Shown: positions 43,326 to 55,260 of the stretch, piece after piece
How the letters are laid out: the number at the start of each line of letters is the position of its first letter
Position numbering within the stretch: position 1 is the stretch's first letter
Assembly (NCBI RefSeq): GCF_014193425.1
Contig: NZ_JACHZG010000001.1
Span: 3,472,001-3,536,000 of the forward strand
From: Microlunatus antarcticus
GTDB lineage: Bacteria > Actinomycetota > Actinomycetes > Propionibacteriales > Propionibacteriaceae
Direction: 5' to 3'
Length of the DNA stretch: 64,000 nucleotides
Made by a program: the position numbers and the translations under genes
The notes under the pieces: generated by a model
Seen by the model: only the letters and a program-made list of their open reading frames with translations
What the model was told of the DNA's origin: nothing
Databases searched by the model: none

Positions 43326-44001
43326 GGAAGTGCGGCGCCATGGGTCCCGGGTCCTGCGCGACGTGGTTCCCGGTGCGGAACTCGGCCAGCGTCGCCAGGA
43401 CCCACGCCTTCACGCGCGCGACCGACGCCGGGTCCTGCCGGCTGAGGGGGAGGACCGTACGGCCCTCGCGCGCGTCCTCGGCGTCGGCGACCATCTGCTC
43501 GACGTCGACCCCGACGTACGGGGCGAGGTCGGTCTTGTTGACCACGAGCGCGTCGGCGCGGGCGATGCCGGGGCCGCCCTTGCGGGCCACGTCTCCCCCG
43601 CCGGCGACGTCGAGCACGAAGAACTGCGCGTCGACGAGCGCCGGGGAGAACGTCGCGGTGAGGTTGTCCCCGCCGGACTCCACGAGCACGACGTCGACCG
43701 GCGCGAAGTCACGCTCGAGGTCCTCGACGGCGAGCAGGTTCTGGCTGATGTCGTCCCGGATCGCCGTGTGCGGGCAGGCACCGGTCTCGACCGCGCGGAT
43801 CCGCTCGGGGTCGAGCACGCCGGCCGAGCGCAGGAACCGCGCGTCCTCGTCGGTGTAGATGTCGTTCGTCACGACGGCCAGGCTGAGCTCGGTCCCGAGC
43901 TCGCGGCAGAGCAGCGCGATGAGCGAGCTCTTCCCGGTGCCGACCGGTCCGGCCACCCCGATCCGCAGGGCTCGGGTGGGGATGGTGCTGCTCTCAGGCA
44001 C
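43276..44001 (-). CDS. ureG: Urease accessory GTPase UreG with His-rich C-terminus
   Basis: This GTPase delivers nickel to urease. The P-loop is GPVGTGKSS (18-26), and CPH (in [10 protein letters not shown]) gives the nickel-binding Cys-Pro-His. The usual VNKTDL guanine motif is present. The last 18 residues ([18 protein letters not shown]) hold seven His, likely a nickel store. That may compensate for the missing ureE. It overlaps ureF by 8 bp. The start is GTG 44001. Confidence 0.95.
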   Translation of the reverse strand: MPESSTIPTRALRIGVAGPVGTGKSSLIALLCRELGTELSLAVVTNDIYTDEDARFLRSAGVLDPERIRAVETGACPHTAIRDDISQNLLAVEDLERDFAPVDVVLVESGGDNLTATFSPALVDAQFFVLDVAGGGDVARKGGPGIARADALVVNKTDLAPYVGVDVEQMVADAEDAREGRTVLPLSRQDPASVARVKAWVLATLAEFRTGNHVAQDPGPMAPHFHAETGETHTHEHAHSH

Positions 44002-44683
44002 GGAACAACCGCCTCTCGCTCGTCTTGTGGTGCTGGCCCCATTCCTCGACGAGGGGGGCGCTGTGGGCCGGGATGTCGGTGGTGGTGCGGGCGTCGACGA
44101 CGCGGCTCACGAGGGCCTCGACCGCGACGGCCGCGTCCGCCGCCCAGCGCACCCCGACGCTCGGGTCGAAGGGCTCGAGCTTGAGCGCGGCGGCGACGAC
44201 GGTCTGGACGTCCTCGTACGCGACGAGGCGGGCGGTCTGCTCGGCGTCGAGCCCGGCCTCGGCGGCGACGACGCCGAGGACGACGGCCCGGCACCAGGGT
44301 CCGGCCGCGGTCGCGAACGGGGTCAGGTCCCACACGGCCGCCGCGGTCCGCAGGTAGCTGCGGCCCAGCAGGTCCGAGGCTTCGCGCAGCGCGTCCGACA
44401 GCGTCCGGACGCGCCAGGCCGCGTCGACCTCGGCCAGCGCCTCGACCACGGTCGACGCTCCGCAACCAGCGCGAACGACCCCGCTGGTCCAGACGTGCCC
44501 GGCCACCACGGCCGCGGCCGCCTCGACCTCGACGACGGTGGCGAGCCGCACCCGCAGGTACGCGGGCACCTCGTCCACGCGCATCCCGTGCCGCAGCGCC
44601 GGCTCGACCCCGGCCGACTGCGTGTGGGCACCCGTGGGCAGCCGGCCGTCGGCGAGCAGCAGGGACAGGTACGAGGCGGTCAT
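43994..44683 (-). CDS. ureF: Urease accessory protein UreF
   Basis: UreF checks GTP-dependent activation with UreG and UreD. It has 229 residues. The N-terminal [23 protein letters not shown] is the family signature. It lies 17 bp after ureC and overlaps ureG. The ATG at 44683 is clear. Confidence 0.92.
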   Translation of the reverse strand: MTASYLSLLLADGRLPTGAHTQSAGVEPALRHGMRVDEVPAYLRVRLATVVEVEAAAAVVAGHVWTSGVVRAGCGASTVVEALAEVDAAWRVRTLSDALREASDLLGRSYLRTAAAVWDLTPFATAAGPWCRAVVLGVVAAEAGLDAEQTARLVAYEDVQTVVAAALKLEPFDPSVGVRWAADAAVAVEALVSRVVDARTTTDIPAHSAPLVEEWGQHHKTSERRLFRA

Positions 44684-44700
44684 GCGGCGGGTCCGACCGC

Positions 44701-46401
44701 TCAGAACATCGAGTAGAGCTGGGCCAGCGGCAGCACGCTCGCGGGCGCGGGGGTGATCAAGGAACCGTCGATCGTGATCGCGTGCGTCTCGGCGTCGACC
44801 ACGATGTCCGGGAGCGCGTCGTTCATGATCATCTGCGCCTTGCCGACGTCGCGCGTCGGACGGCACGCGACCAGCTGGCGCTGGAGCCCCAGCTCGTCGG
44901 CCAGCCCGGCGTCGAGGGCGGCCGGGGCGACGTACGTCTGCGAGCGCGCGGCCCCGCTGCCCCAGTAGAGGGCGGGGCGCATGAGCACCGGCTGCGGCGT
45001 CGGGATGGAGGCGTTCGGGTCGCCGAGCGCGGCCACGACGATGCCGCCGCCCTTGATCACGACGCTCGGGCGGTGGCCGAAGAAGCGCGGGTCCCAGAGC
45101 ACGAGGTCGGCGAGCTTGCCCACCTCGACCGACCCGATCTCGTGGTCGACGCCGTGGCTGATCGCGGGGTTGATCGTGTACTTCGCCACGTAGCGCCGGG
45201 CGCGGAAGTTGTCGGCCGGCAGGCCGCCGGACAGGTCGCCGCGCACGTGCTTCATCACGTGCGCGACCTGCCACGTCCGGGTGATCACCTCGCCGATGCG
45301 CCCCATCGCCTGTGCGTCCGACGAGGTGATCGAGATCGCGCCGAGGTCGTGCAGATGATCTTCGGCGGCGATCGTGGTCGCGCGGATCCGCGACTCGGCG
45401 AAGGCCAGGTCCTCGGGCACCGAGGGGTTGAGGTGGTGACAGACCATCAGCATGTCGAGGTGCTCGGCGACGGTGTTGACGGTGTGCGGGAGGGTCGGGT
45501 TCGTGGAGCCGGGCAGCACGTGCGGCAGCCCGGCGATGGTGATGATGTCCGGCGCGTGCCCGCCACCGGCGCCCTCGACGTGGAACGCGGAGATGCTGCG
45601 TCCCGCGATCGCGGCCACGGTGGACGCGACGAAGCCGGACTCGTTCAGCGAGTCGGAGTGCAACGCGACCTGCAGGCCCCACTCCTCCGCCCCCCGGAGC
45701 GCGGCGTCCACGGCGGCCGGGGTCGAGCCCCAGTCCTCGTGGACCTTGTAGCCGCCGGCCCCGGCCAGGGCCTGCTCCTCGAACGCGCCGGCCGAGACCG
45801 TGTTGCCCTTGCCCAGCAGCAGGAGGTTCACCGGGAACTCGTCCAGCGCCCGGTGGGTCTGCTTGAGGTGCCACGCCCCGGGCGTGACCGTGGTGGCCTT
45901 CGAACCCTCGGACGGCCCCGTGCCACCGCCGCCCAGCGTGGTGAGCCCGGCGGCCAGCGCCTCGTGGATCTGCGACGGCGACAGCAGGTGGACGTGGGCG
46001 TCGAACCCGCCGGCCGTGAGGATCTTGCCCTCGCCGGAGATCACGTCGGTGCCCGGGCCGATGATCAGCGCGGGGTCGACGCCGTCGGCGATGTCAGGGT
46101 TGCCGCTGCGCCCGATGCCGACGATCCGGCCGTCCCTGATCCCGACGTCGGCGCGGACGATGCCCCAGTGGTCGAGGATCACGACGTTGGTGACCACCGT
46201 GTCGAGCGCACCCTCCGCCGAGGTCGCGAGCGACTGGTTCCCCGACTCGCGGATCGACTTGCCGCCGCCGAAGACCGACTCCTCGCCGCCGACGGTCAGG
46301 TCCTGCTCGATCTCGATCCAGAGGTCGGTGTCGCCGAGGCGGATCTGGTCCCCCGCGGTCGGGCCAAAGATCGCGGCGTACGCGTCACGGCTGATGCGCA
46401 C
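44701..46401 (-). CDS. ureC: Urease subunit alpha
   Basis: It is the catalytic subunit, hydrolysing urea to ammonia and carbamate at a dinickel site. The protein has 566 residues. The bridging carbamylated lysine is Lys219 in [12 protein letters not shown]. Nickel-ligand histidines lie in [10 protein letters not shown] (136, 138) and further on. The mobile flap region [24 protein letters not shown] carries the flap Cys and His. It begins with GTG 46401, 3 bp after ureB. Confidence 0.97.
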   Translation of the reverse strand: MRISRDAYAAIFGPTAGDQIRLGDTDLWIEIEQDLTVGGEESVFGGGKSIRESGNQSLATSAEGALDTVVTNVVILDHWGIVRADVGIRDGRIVGIGRSGNPDIADGVDPALIIGPGTDVISGEGKILTAGGFDAHVHLLSPSQIHEALAAGLTTLGGGGTGPSEGSKATTVTPGAWHLKQTHRALDEFPVNLLLLGKGNTVSAGAFEEQALAGAGGYKVHEDWGSTPAAVDAALRGAEEWGLQVALHSDSLNESGFVASTVAAIAGRSISAFHVEGAGGGHAPDIITIAGLPHVLPGSTNPTLPHTVNTVAEHLDMLMVCHHLNPSVPEDLAFAESRIRATTIAAEDHLHDLGAISITSSDAQAMGRIGEVITRTWQVAHVMKHVRGDLSGGLPADNFRARRYVAKYTINPAISHGVDHEIGSVEVGKLADLVLWDPRFFGHRPSVVIKGGGIVVAALGDPNASIPTPQPVLMRPALYWGSGAARSQTYVAPAALDAGLADELGLQRQLVACRPTRDVGKAQMIMNDALPDIVVDAETHAITIDGSLITPAPASVLPLAQLYSMF

Positions 46402-46404
46402 GTA

Positions 46405-46749
46405 TCAGCCCTCCTGCTCGGTCGGGGCGGGCGTGCGGATCTGGAGGCCGGGCACGAGGCGACGCCCGCGCAGCGCGACGGTGGCGACCGTCCGGGAGGC
46501 GCCCGGCTCGAAGCGCACCGACGTGCCCGCCGCGATGTCGAGCCGGTGGCCCTGCGCCGCCGCGCGGTCGAACTCGAGCCCGACGTTCACGTCGGGCAGG
46601 TGGAAGTGCGACCCCACCTGGATCGGCCGGTCGGCCGTGTTGGTGAAGGTCAGCTCGCCGCGCTCCTCCGGGCCCCGGTCCGCGTTGAGCTCGATCTCGC
46701 CCGGGGCGATCCGGAAGGCCCCGGGTCCCGAGGTCGCGATGCCCGCCAT
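46405..46749 (-). CDS. ureB: Urease subunit beta
   Basis: This 114-residue structural subunit has the family pattern [29 protein letters not shown] within its first half and [11 protein letters not shown] near the end. AAGGAGA precedes the ATG at 46749. Separate ureA and ureB genes, not a fusion, are typical of actinobacteria. Confidence 0.96.
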   Translation of the reverse strand: MAGIATSGPGAFRIAPGEIELNADRGPEERGELTFTNTADRPIQVGSHFHLPDVNVGLEFDRAAAQGHRLDIAAGTSVRFEPGASRTVATVALRGRRLVPGLQIRTPAPTEQEG

Positions 46750-46760
46750 GTCGTCTCCTT

Positions 46761-47063
46761 CTACTGGATCGGCGAGTGGAGGGTGACGAGCTTGCGGCCG
46801 TCCGGGAACGTCGCCTCGACCTGCACGTCGGTCATCATCTCGGCGACGCCGTCCATGACCTGGTCGCGCGTGAGGACCTCGCGGCCGGTGGTCATCAGCT
46901 CGTCGACGCGGGCGCCCTCGCGGGCCCGCTCGATCACCCACGTGCTCAGCAGGGCCACCGACTCGGGCCAGTTCAGCTTGACGCCGCGGGCCAGCCGGTC
47001 CCGGGCGACCATGCCGGCGACGGCCATCAGCAGCTTCTCGGTCTCCGAGGGCGCGAGGTTCAT
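46761..47063 (-). CDS. ureA: Urease subunit gamma
   Basis: This 100-residue structural subunit begins [20 protein letters not shown] and holds [28 protein letters not shown] precedes the ATG at 47063. It is the first gene of ureABCFGD, divergent from an SMP-30 gene. No urea or nickel transporter is nearby. Confidence 0.96.
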   Translation of the reverse strand: MNLAPSETEKLLMAVAGMVARDRLARGVKLNWPESVALLSTWVIERAREGARVDELMTTGREVLTRDQVMDGVAEMMTDVQVEATFPDGRKLVTLHSPIQ

Positions 47064-47243
47064 CGGGGTCCTCCCGGCAGACGGCGGTGGGCGTACGGGC
47101 GAGTCCGGTGCAGCGCTCGTGACGCTAGCGAGCGATTGTTTCCGCCGCGTTGCGGCCCTCGGGCGTCCGACGCCGTCCAGGTGATGATCAATCCCGTCGA
47201 GCAGGTCGCCGGAGGCCGAGGGTGCCGCCGTACGGTGTCCCGC

Positions 47244-48179
47244 GTGACGACGCGACCAGGCCAGCCCCCCGCCGACGCCCTGCCCACCACCTGGGAACGC
47301 CTCGACGACCGCTTCGCGGCGGTGGACGGCGACTCGCTCGTCGTGCGGATCGCGTCCGGCTGCCGCTGGGTCGAGGGCGGGACCTACCTCCCCGCGTCGC
47401 GCAGCTTCGTCTGGAGCGACATCCCGAACGACCGGCTGCTCCGCTGGGACGAGCTCACCGGCGAGACGGGCGTCTTCCGGTCGCCGGCCGGCTACCCGAA
47501 CGGCAGCACGCTCGACGGCCAGGGGCGCCTGGTCACCTGCGGCCACGGTTCCCGGGCGGTGACCCGGACCGAGTACGACGGGTCGCTCACCGTCCTCGCC
47601 GACCGCTACGACGGCCACCCCTTCAACAGCCCGAACGACGTCGTCGTCGACAGCCGGGGCCGGGTCTGGTTCACCGACCCGAGCTACGGCATCTCCACCG
47701 ACTACGAGGGCTTCCAGGCCGAGCCCGAGCTCGGGCACCACGTCTACCGGATCGACCCCGACGGCACCTGCCACCAGGTGACGGACGACTTCGACCAGCC
47801 GAACGGGCTGGCGCTCTCGCTGGACGAGAGCCAGCTCTACGTCGTCGACTCGGCGCGCCGCCACCTGCGCGTCTTCGACGTCACCGACGACGGCCGGCTC
47901 GAGGGCGGCCGCGAGCTCGCCACCAGCACGGCGGGCACGTTCGACGGGATCCGCCTCGACAGCACGGGCCGGATCTGGGCGGCCGCCGAGGACGGCGTGC
48001 ACTGCCTGCACCCCGACGGAACGCTGCTCGGCAAGCTCCTGCTGCCCGAGATCACGGCCAACCTCACCTTCGGCGGCCTCAAGCGCAACGTGCTCTTCGC
48101 CTGCGCGACGACCAGCATCTACACGGTGATGCTCAACGTCACCGGCGCGCCCGGCCCGTACGCCGCGTCCGGGCGCTGA
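47244..48179 (+). CDS. SMP-30/gluconolactonase-like family protein
   Basis: This 311-residue six-bladed propeller resembles sugar lactonases, which open 1,5-lactones with a divalent metal. Family patterns include [47 protein letters not shown] and [19 protein letters not shown]; the last two carry metal-ligand Asn and Asp positions. No signal peptide. The GTG at 47244 has TACGGT seven bases upstream; GTG 47235 is an alternative. Confidence 0.9.
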   Translation: MTTRPGQPPADALPTTWERLDDRFAAVDGDSLVVRIASGCRWVEGGTYLPASRSFVWSDIPNDRLLRWDELTGETGVFRSPAGYPNGSTLDGQGRLVTCGHGSRAVTRTEYDGSLTVLADRYDGHPFNSPNDVVVDSRGRVWFTDPSYGISTDYEGFQAEPELGHHVYRIDPDGTCHQVTDDFDQPNGLALSLDESQLYVVDSARRHLRVFDVTDDGRLEGGRELATSTAGTFDGIRLDSTGRIWAAAEDGVHCLHPDGTLLGKLLLPEITANLTFGGLKRNVLFACATTSIYTVMLNVTGAPGPYAASGR

Positions 48180-48192
48180 CGGCCCCGGGGTC

Positions 48193-48219
48193 TTGACGTC
48201 CTACTTGCTTTTTGCAAGT
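48193..48219 (+). promoter_or_regulatory. Promoter with embedded operator before the VOC/HxlR pair
   Basis: TTGACG (48193-48198) is a -35 hexamer. The 17-bp inverted repeat ACTTGCTTTTTGCAAGT (48203-48219) fills the spacer where a repressor would stop initiation. The -10 near 48216-48221 is weak. The HxlR-type gene downstream is the obvious regulator. Confidence 0.65.
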
Positions 48220-48262
48220 GTGAGGGCGCAGCCCGACGACGGGCTCTCGACGGGAGACCACC

Positions 48263-48697
48263 ATGACCTCGATGTTCGTCAACCTGCCGGTGACCGACCT
48301 GGAGCGCGCGAAGGCGTTCTACACGGCCCTCGGCTTTCGCATCAACCCGCTCTTCACCGACCACAACGCCGCCTGCGTCGTGGTCGAGGAGGACCACAGC
48401 TACGTCATGATCCTGGTGCGCGACTACTTCCAGACCTTCACCCAGCTGCCGATCGGCGACCCCGCGGTGAACCCCTCGGCCTCGACGGCGATCTTCCTCG
48501 ACAGCCGCGAGGCCGTCGACGCCGCGGTCGCCGCTGGCGTTGCCGCGGGCGGTACCGAGCCGGGCGAGGCCACGGACTTCGGCTTCATGTACCAGCGCGG
48601 GGTCACCGACCCCGACGGCAACGTCATCGACTTCGGCTGGATGGACCCCGCGGCCGCGGCCCAGGGCCCCGCGGCGTTCGCCGACCAGCAGGCCTGA
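48263..48697 (+). CDS. VOC-family (glyoxalase/bleomycin-resistance-like) protein
   Basis: This 144-residue protein has two beta-alpha-beta-beta-beta modules. The start SMFVNLPVTDLERAKAFYTALGF is typical and GVTDPDGNVIDFGWMD closes the second module, where metal-ligand Glu is replaced by Asp. Activity is not fixed. GGGAGA precedes the ATG. It is coupled to the regulator gene 5 bp on. Confidence 0.9.
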   Translation: MTSMFVNLPVTDLERAKAFYTALGFRINPLFTDHNAACVVVEEDHSYVMILVRDYFQTFTQLPIGDPAVNPSASTAIFLDSREAVDAAVAAGVAAGGTEPGEATDFGFMYQRGVTDPDGNVIDFGWMDPAAAAQGPAAFADQQA

Positions 48698-48702
48698 GGC
48701 CG

Positions 48703-49344
48703 GTGGCCGCACGCGACTACGGGCAGTACGACGGGATCACCCGGGCCCTCGAGCTGGTCGGCGAGCGGTGGGCCCTGCTCATCGTCCGTGACCTGCTCGT
48801 CGGGCCGCGCCGCTACGGCGAGCTCGCCGAGGGCCTGCCCCGCATCCCGAGCAACATCCTCGCGACGCGGCTCAAGGAGCTGCAGGCGGCCGGGATCCTG
48901 CGCCGGGCCCCGCACTCGCGCGTCATCGTCTACGAGCTGACCCCGTACGGCCGCGAGCTCGAGCCCGTCGTCCTCGCCCTCGGCACCTGGGGCTTCAAGG
49001 CGATGGGCGACCCGCGGGACGAGCAGGTCATCACGCCGGACGCGATGACCATGGCGCTGCGCACCGCGTTCCGTCCGCTGGTCGCGGCGGACCTGCCGGC
49101 CACGGCGTACGCGGCGCGCCTCGGCCCCGCGCAGCTCCTCGTCCGCGTGGACGGGGCCAACCTCGACGTCACGCGCGGTGACGGCCCGGCCGACCTGACC
49201 TTCGCCGCGGGCCACGCCATCCGGCGGCTCATCTCGGGCGAGCTCGCGCCCGACCGGGCCATCGCCACCGGGGTGGTCCAGGTGCTGCACGGCCGCGGCG
49301 ACCTCCTCGACCGGTTCGCCAGCACGTTCCACCTGGCCGCTTGA
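48703..49344 (+). CDS. HxlR-type winged-helix regulator with SCP2-like C-terminal domain
   Basis: This 213-residue regulator has an N-terminal HxlR domain (GITRALELVGERWALLIVRDLL, residues about 11-32, then RRYGELAEGLPRIPSNILATRLKEL). Residues about 125-213 resemble a sterol-carrier (SCP2-like) ligand domain, with AGHAIRRLISGELAPDRAI. It lacks the typical Cys-sensing of YodB. The GTG at 48703 is 5 bp after the VOC stop. It likely controls its own operon through the palindrome at 48203. Confidence 0.88.
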   Translation: MAARDYGQYDGITRALELVGERWALLIVRDLLVGPRRYGELAEGLPRIPSNILATRLKELQAAGILRRAPHSRVIVYELTPYGRELEPVVLALGTWGFKAMGDPRDEQVITPDAMTMALRTAFRPLVAADLPATAYAARLGPAQLLVRVDGANLDVTRGDGPADLTFAAGHAIRRLISGELAPDRAIATGVVQVLHGRGDLLDRFASTFHLAA

Positions 49345-49397
49345 GGCCGGCCCGGTCCGAGCCGCGAGGAACGGTCGTGCCGAAGGACAATGACGGC

Positions 49398-49931
49398 GTG
49401 ATCATCAGGGCCAAGCTCGCCACCGACGACGACGCCTGCGTGGCCGTGATGGAGCGCACGCACGCGGTGGACGGCTATCCCCGCTACTGGCCGGCCAAGC
49501 CGGCGAAGTTCCTGCGGGCGCAGGGCGAGACGGACGCCTGGGTGGCGGCGGACGACGACGGCCCCGAGAGCCGGGTCGTCGGGCAGGTCGCGCTGCACCG
49601 GGCGGAGGGCGAACCCGTCCTCGCGCTCGCGCAGGAGGCGACCGGCCTGCCGGCCGCCAGGCTCACGGTGCTGGCCCGGCTGCTCGTGCATCCCGACGCC
49701 CGCGGGCGCGGGGTCGGGCGCGCCCTCGTCCGAACGGCGACGGAACGGGCGCACGCGTCGGGCCGGCGGGCGGTCCTGGACGTCCTGCAGAGCACGACCG
49801 GCCCGGCCCGGCTCTACGAGTCGGAGGGCTGGACCCGGCTCGGTCCGACGAGCCTGGACCTCAGCGGCTTCGGCTACGGCGACGTCCCGCCGCTGCAGCT
49901 GTGGGTCTACCTCTCCCCCGCACCGGGCTGA
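49398..49931 (+). CDS. GNAT-family N-acetyltransferase
   Basis: This protein of about 177 residues has the acetyl-CoA motif LLVHPDARGRGVGRALVRTA and the closing LYESEGWTRLG of GNAT enzymes. The acceptor is unknown. GTG 49398 is chosen as it starts at the family's first strand (VIIRAKLA) with AAGGA nine bases upstream; GTG 49377 with GAGGAA is close behind. A long hairpin follows. Confidence 0.88.
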   Translation: MIIRAKLATDDDACVAVMERTHAVDGYPRYWPAKPAKFLRAQGETDAWVAADDDGPESRVVGQVALHRAEGEPVLALAQEATGLPAARLTVLARLLVHPDARGRGVGRALVRTATERAHASGRRAVLDVLQSTTGPARLYESEGWTRLGPTSLDLSGFGYGDVPPLQLWVYLSPAPG

Positions 49932-49936
49932 CGAAA

Positions 49937-49984
49937 GATCGGGGTGGATCCGACCGCGTAGTCGCGGTCAGATCCACCCCGATC
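49937..49984. terminator. Long bidirectional terminator hairpin
   Basis: Two 22-base arms (49937-49958 and 49963-49984) pair at 21 of 22 positions around a four-base loop, between convergent GNAT and xylanase genes. No T tract on either side. Confidence 0.85.
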
Positions 49985-50010
49985 TCGTGCTCCGAGCCGG
50001 AACCTACGGG

Positions 50011-51117
50011 TCAGTGCTTCTTGATGCCCTTCGCCAGCCTCAGGTCGCGCTGCACCGTCTCGTACGCGGCCTTCGGCTGGTAGTCCTCGTCGTAGAGGTT
50101 GGCCTGGCCCTCGCCCGGGAAGACCTGCGGGATCCACGAGTACTTGTCGGTGAAGCCCCAGACGGTGAACGAGATGCAGCTGCGCTCGAGCAGGCAGCTC
50201 TGCAGCATGTAGCTGTAGCCGTTGGACTGGGCCTGCACCTCGGCCGGGGTCGCCGGGTCGCTGGCCGAGAACGTGATGCGCACGTCCGCCTCGGTCACGG
50301 CGGTCTTGAGCCCCAGCTTGGCGAAGCGGTGCAGGTTGGCCTGCATGTCGGTGGGCAGGCCGTACTCGGTGCTCAGGTGGCCCTGGACGCCGTAGCCCTG
50401 GATCGGCACGCCCTCGCTGCGCAGCTCCTTGACCAGCTTGTAGACGGCGTCGCTCTTCGGCCCGATGCCCTCGGTGTTGTAGTCGTTGTAGAAGAGAATC
50501 GCCTTGGGGTCGGCCTTGTGCGCCCACCGGAACGCGTCGGCGATGTACTCCGGCCCGAGCTCGCGCAGCCACAGCGAGTCGCGCAGCGTGCCGTCGTCGT
50601 TGAATGCCTCGTTGACCACGTCCCACGCCCAGATGTCGCCCTTGAAGTGGCCCATCTCGGTGGCGATGTGCTGCTTGAGGATCGAGCGCAGCTGCTTCTT
50701 GTCGATCGACCCGTCCTCGACCCCGCTGGTGAGCCAGGCCGGCAGCTGGCTGTGCCAGACCAGCGTGTGGCCGCGGACCTTCTGCTTGTGGGCCTTGGCG
50801 AAGGCCACGAGCTTGTCGGCCTCGGTGAAGTCGAGCTTGCCGCGCTCCGGCTCCACGACCTCCCACTTCATGACGTTCTCGGGGGTGACGCTGTTGAACT
50901 GGGCCGAGACGGCACCGGCGTACGTCGCATCGTCGGCGAGGGCGGCGGTGTCGACCGCGGTACCGACGCGGACGCCGGTCGGCTTGGCCAGGGCCTTGAG
51001 GGACTTGCTGCCCGCGTCGCTGGTGGCGGCTCCGGCGGCGGGGGCGCCGCCGGCGAGGAGGGCGGACGCGACAGCTCCCGCGGTCACCAGGCTGAGGCAG
51101 GTACGGCGTAGGGACAT
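50011..51117 (-). CDS. Secreted endo-1,4-beta-xylanase, GH10
   Basis: This 368-residue secreted enzyme cuts xylan chains. A signal peptide covers about residues 1-32. The GH10 barrel has the acid/base Glu170 in WDVVNEAF and nucleophile Glu276 in AVTEADVRI. No carbohydrate-binding module follows. GAGGAA precedes the ATG at 51117; a longer GTG/ATG frame to 51213 is rejected as it precedes the signal peptide. Palindromes upstream suggest sugar control. Confidence 0.94.
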   Translation of the reverse strand: MSLRRTCLSLVTAGAVASALLAGGAPAAGAATSDAGSKSLKALAKPTGVRVGTAVDTAALADDATYAGAVSAQFNSVTPENVMKWEVVEPERGKLDFTEADKLVAFAKAHKQKVRGHTLVWHSQLPAWLTSGVEDGSIDKKQLRSILKQHIATEMGHFKGDIWAWDVVNEAFNDDGTLRDSLWLRELGPEYIADAFRWAHKADPKAILFYNDYNTEGIGPKSDAVYKLVKELRSEGVPIQGYGVQGHLSTEYGLPTDMQANLHRFAKLGLKTAVTEADVRITFSASDPATPAEVQAQSNGYSYMLQSCLLERSCISFTVWGFTDKYSWIPQVFPGEGQANLYDEDYQPKAAYETVQRDLRLAKGIKKH

Positions 51118-51217
51118 GGGGTTCCTCTTCGTTGAGGTGGGTCCGCCGGCGGGGGTCGCGGGCAGGTCGTGCACGACGACAGGACGGTTCGTCGTCCGTC
51201 CGGAGCTCTCCACGGCC

Positions 51218-51231
51218 CCGAAAAGTTTCGG
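51218..51231. promoter_or_regulatory. Candidate operator of the xylanase gene, proximal
   Basis: CCGAAAAGTTTCGG is an inverted repeat CCGAAA-N2-TTTCGG lying about 25-37 bp downstream of the predicted transcription start, a road-block position. A related site is at 51406. LacI-type xylan regulators of streptomycetes have been reported to bind CGAA..TTCG repeats. Confidence 0.55.
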
Positions 51232-51261
51232 ATAAGTGGTGAGCGGTTCGTCGTGCTCAGG

Positions 51262-51291
51262 ACACTAGGCCGGTCCTGGCGGACAGGTCAA
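51262..51291 (-). promoter_or_regulatory. Promoter of the xylanase gene
   Basis: On the minus strand TTGACC (51291-51286), 18 bases and TAGTGT (51267-51262) form a promoter with a start near 51255. Confidence 0.6.
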
Positions 51292-51405
51292 GGATTGTGT
51301 GCCAAGCAATTCAAGGAGGCTCGGCGCGCATCCGCGCCGTGGTTCCGGCCCGTACGGTGAGGCGAAGACGAGCGCTCGGCCAGGGAAACCGGCCACCAGA
51401 GGAGT

Positions 51406-51417
51406 CGAAAGGTTTCG
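51406..51417. promoter_or_regulatory. Candidate operator of the xylanase gene, distal
   Basis: CGAAAGGTTTCG repeats the core of the site at 51219, 187 bp further upstream, so looping is possible. The 415-bp gap 51118-51532 otherwise holds only the promoter and a terminator; a 117-codon frame across it has no ribosome-binding site and is not called. Confidence 0.5.
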
Positions 51418-51489
51418 GGAACGATCCCGGCCGACCCGGGCACGGTCAGGACCATGCGGGTGAGGGCGACCCGCCGTCGAGGCACGCCA

Positions 51490-51523
51490 GAACGAGCCGC
51501 CCGCGGTGGCAGACGGCTCGTTC
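51490..51523 (-). terminator. Terminator of the GST-like gene
   Basis: Perfect 10-base arms GAACGAGCCG (51490-51499) and CGGCTCGTTC (51514-51523) with a 14-base loop stand 9 bp after the stop at 51533. Confidence 0.7.
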
Positions 51524-51532
51524 GTGGGTGGA

Positions 51533-54120
<2,588 letters not shown>

Positions 54121-54144
54121 TTCGCGCCCGGCCGTGCGCGGAGA

Positions 54145-54243
54145 GCTCCTGCCTTCCTCCCATCCGGTGACGCCACTCGTTCGTCCTGACGGTCGCCTCA
54201 GGCGTACTGGGTGACGTCACCGGCTGCTCGTCCAGGCAGGAGC
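54145..54243. repeat. Palindromic intergenic element with modules shared at 58081-58206
   Basis: GCTCCTGCCT (54145-54154) and AGGCAGGAGC (54234-54243) form the ends of a 99-bp element. Inside are TGACGCCACTCGT (54168-54180), a near match to 58128-58148 in reverse, and the perfect 12-bp palindrome GGTGACGTCACC (54210-54221). It may also end transcription between the convergent genes. No gene is seen in 54121-54325. Confidence 0.5.
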
Positions 54244-54325
54244 GGGCGCACGACCTACCCGACGCTCACATCGCCGCCGTCGAGCGAGTGCCTGGTCTAG
54301 TTTCGCGAGCGGCTGGCTGTTCGTC

Positions 54326-55177
54326 CTAGGCCGGGATGGCGCTCGCGGCGCCTCGGACTCTCACGCCGGGTTCGCCGCGCAGGACGCTGACGTCGATGCG
54401 GCTCGGGCGGCCCATGTCCACGCCCTGGCAGATGGTGAACTCCGCGCTGGCGCCGATGATGTGGAGGTCCCGCAGGTAGCCGCCGAACGCGGCCGCCGCG
54501 GCGCCGGTCGCCGGGTCCTCGACGACGCCGCTGCCGGCGAAGGGGTTGCGGGCGTGGAAGAGCTTGCGTCCCTCGGGCCAGACGAGCAGGACCGTGATGA
54601 GCTCGTGCTCCTGCATGAGGGCGGCGAGGGCGTCGAAGTCGTAGTGCAGGTCGGCCAGCCGCGCGCGGGTGCGGGTGACGAGCACGAGGTGCTCGGAGCC
54701 GGCGTTCGCCAGCCGTACGGGGTAGTCGGGGTCGAGGTCACCCGGCGACCAGCCGAGGGCCCGGAGCACCGGCCCCACCAGCCCGGGCGGGGCCAGCCGG
54801 ACCCGCGGCGAGACGCTGGTCAGCTCGGCCACGAGCCCGTGGTCGGTACGTTCGGTGTTGACCGTGACCAGGCCCGCAGGCGTGTGGAACACGAGCTCGG
54901 CGGCCGGGTGCCGCTCGACGAGCGCCACGCCGGAGGCGATGGTCGCGTGACCGCAGAACGGCACCTCCTGCCGCGGGGCGAAGAAGCGGACGTCGTACAC
55001 GTTGGGCTCGTGGTCGCGCGGGAAGAGGAAGGCCGTCTCGGAGTAGCCGAGGTCGGCGGCGATCTCCTGCATCGCGGCGGCGTCGAGCCCGTCCGCGTCG
55101 AGCACCACCCCCGCGGGGTTGCCCCCGCGACCGTCGCTGGTCGTGAACGCGGCGTACCGAAGCACCTCGGTCGACAT
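54326..55177 (-). CDS. PhzF-family isomerase-like protein
   Basis: This 283-residue protein has the diaminopimelate-epimerase-like fold of PhzF. The catalytic Glu47 is in GYSETAF, and FCGHATIASGVAL and VEDPATGAAAAAFGGYL are family motifs. No other phenazine genes are present, so the substrate is unknown. The ATG at 55177 has TAGATT six bases upstream. Confidence 0.9.
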   Translation of the reverse strand: MSTEVLRYAAFTTSDGRGGNPAGVVLDADGLDAAAMQEIAADLGYSETAFLFPRDHEPNVYDVRFFAPRQEVPFCGHATIASGVALVERHPAAELVFHTPAGLVTVNTERTDHGLVAELTSVSPRVRLAPPGLVGPVLRALGWSPGDLDPDYPVRLANAGSEHLVLVTRTRARLADLHYDFDALAALMQEHELITVLLVWPEGRKLFHARNPFAGSGVVEDPATGAAAAAFGGYLRDLHIIGASAEFTICQGVDMGRPSRIDVSVLRGEPGVRVRGAASAIPA

Positions 55178-55260
55178 GGCGACAATCTAGACGCCCACGC
55201 CCTCCCACCGACAGACCCTCGGCTGCGTCCGGACCGCGCGTCGCCGGCGAACGAACCGCT

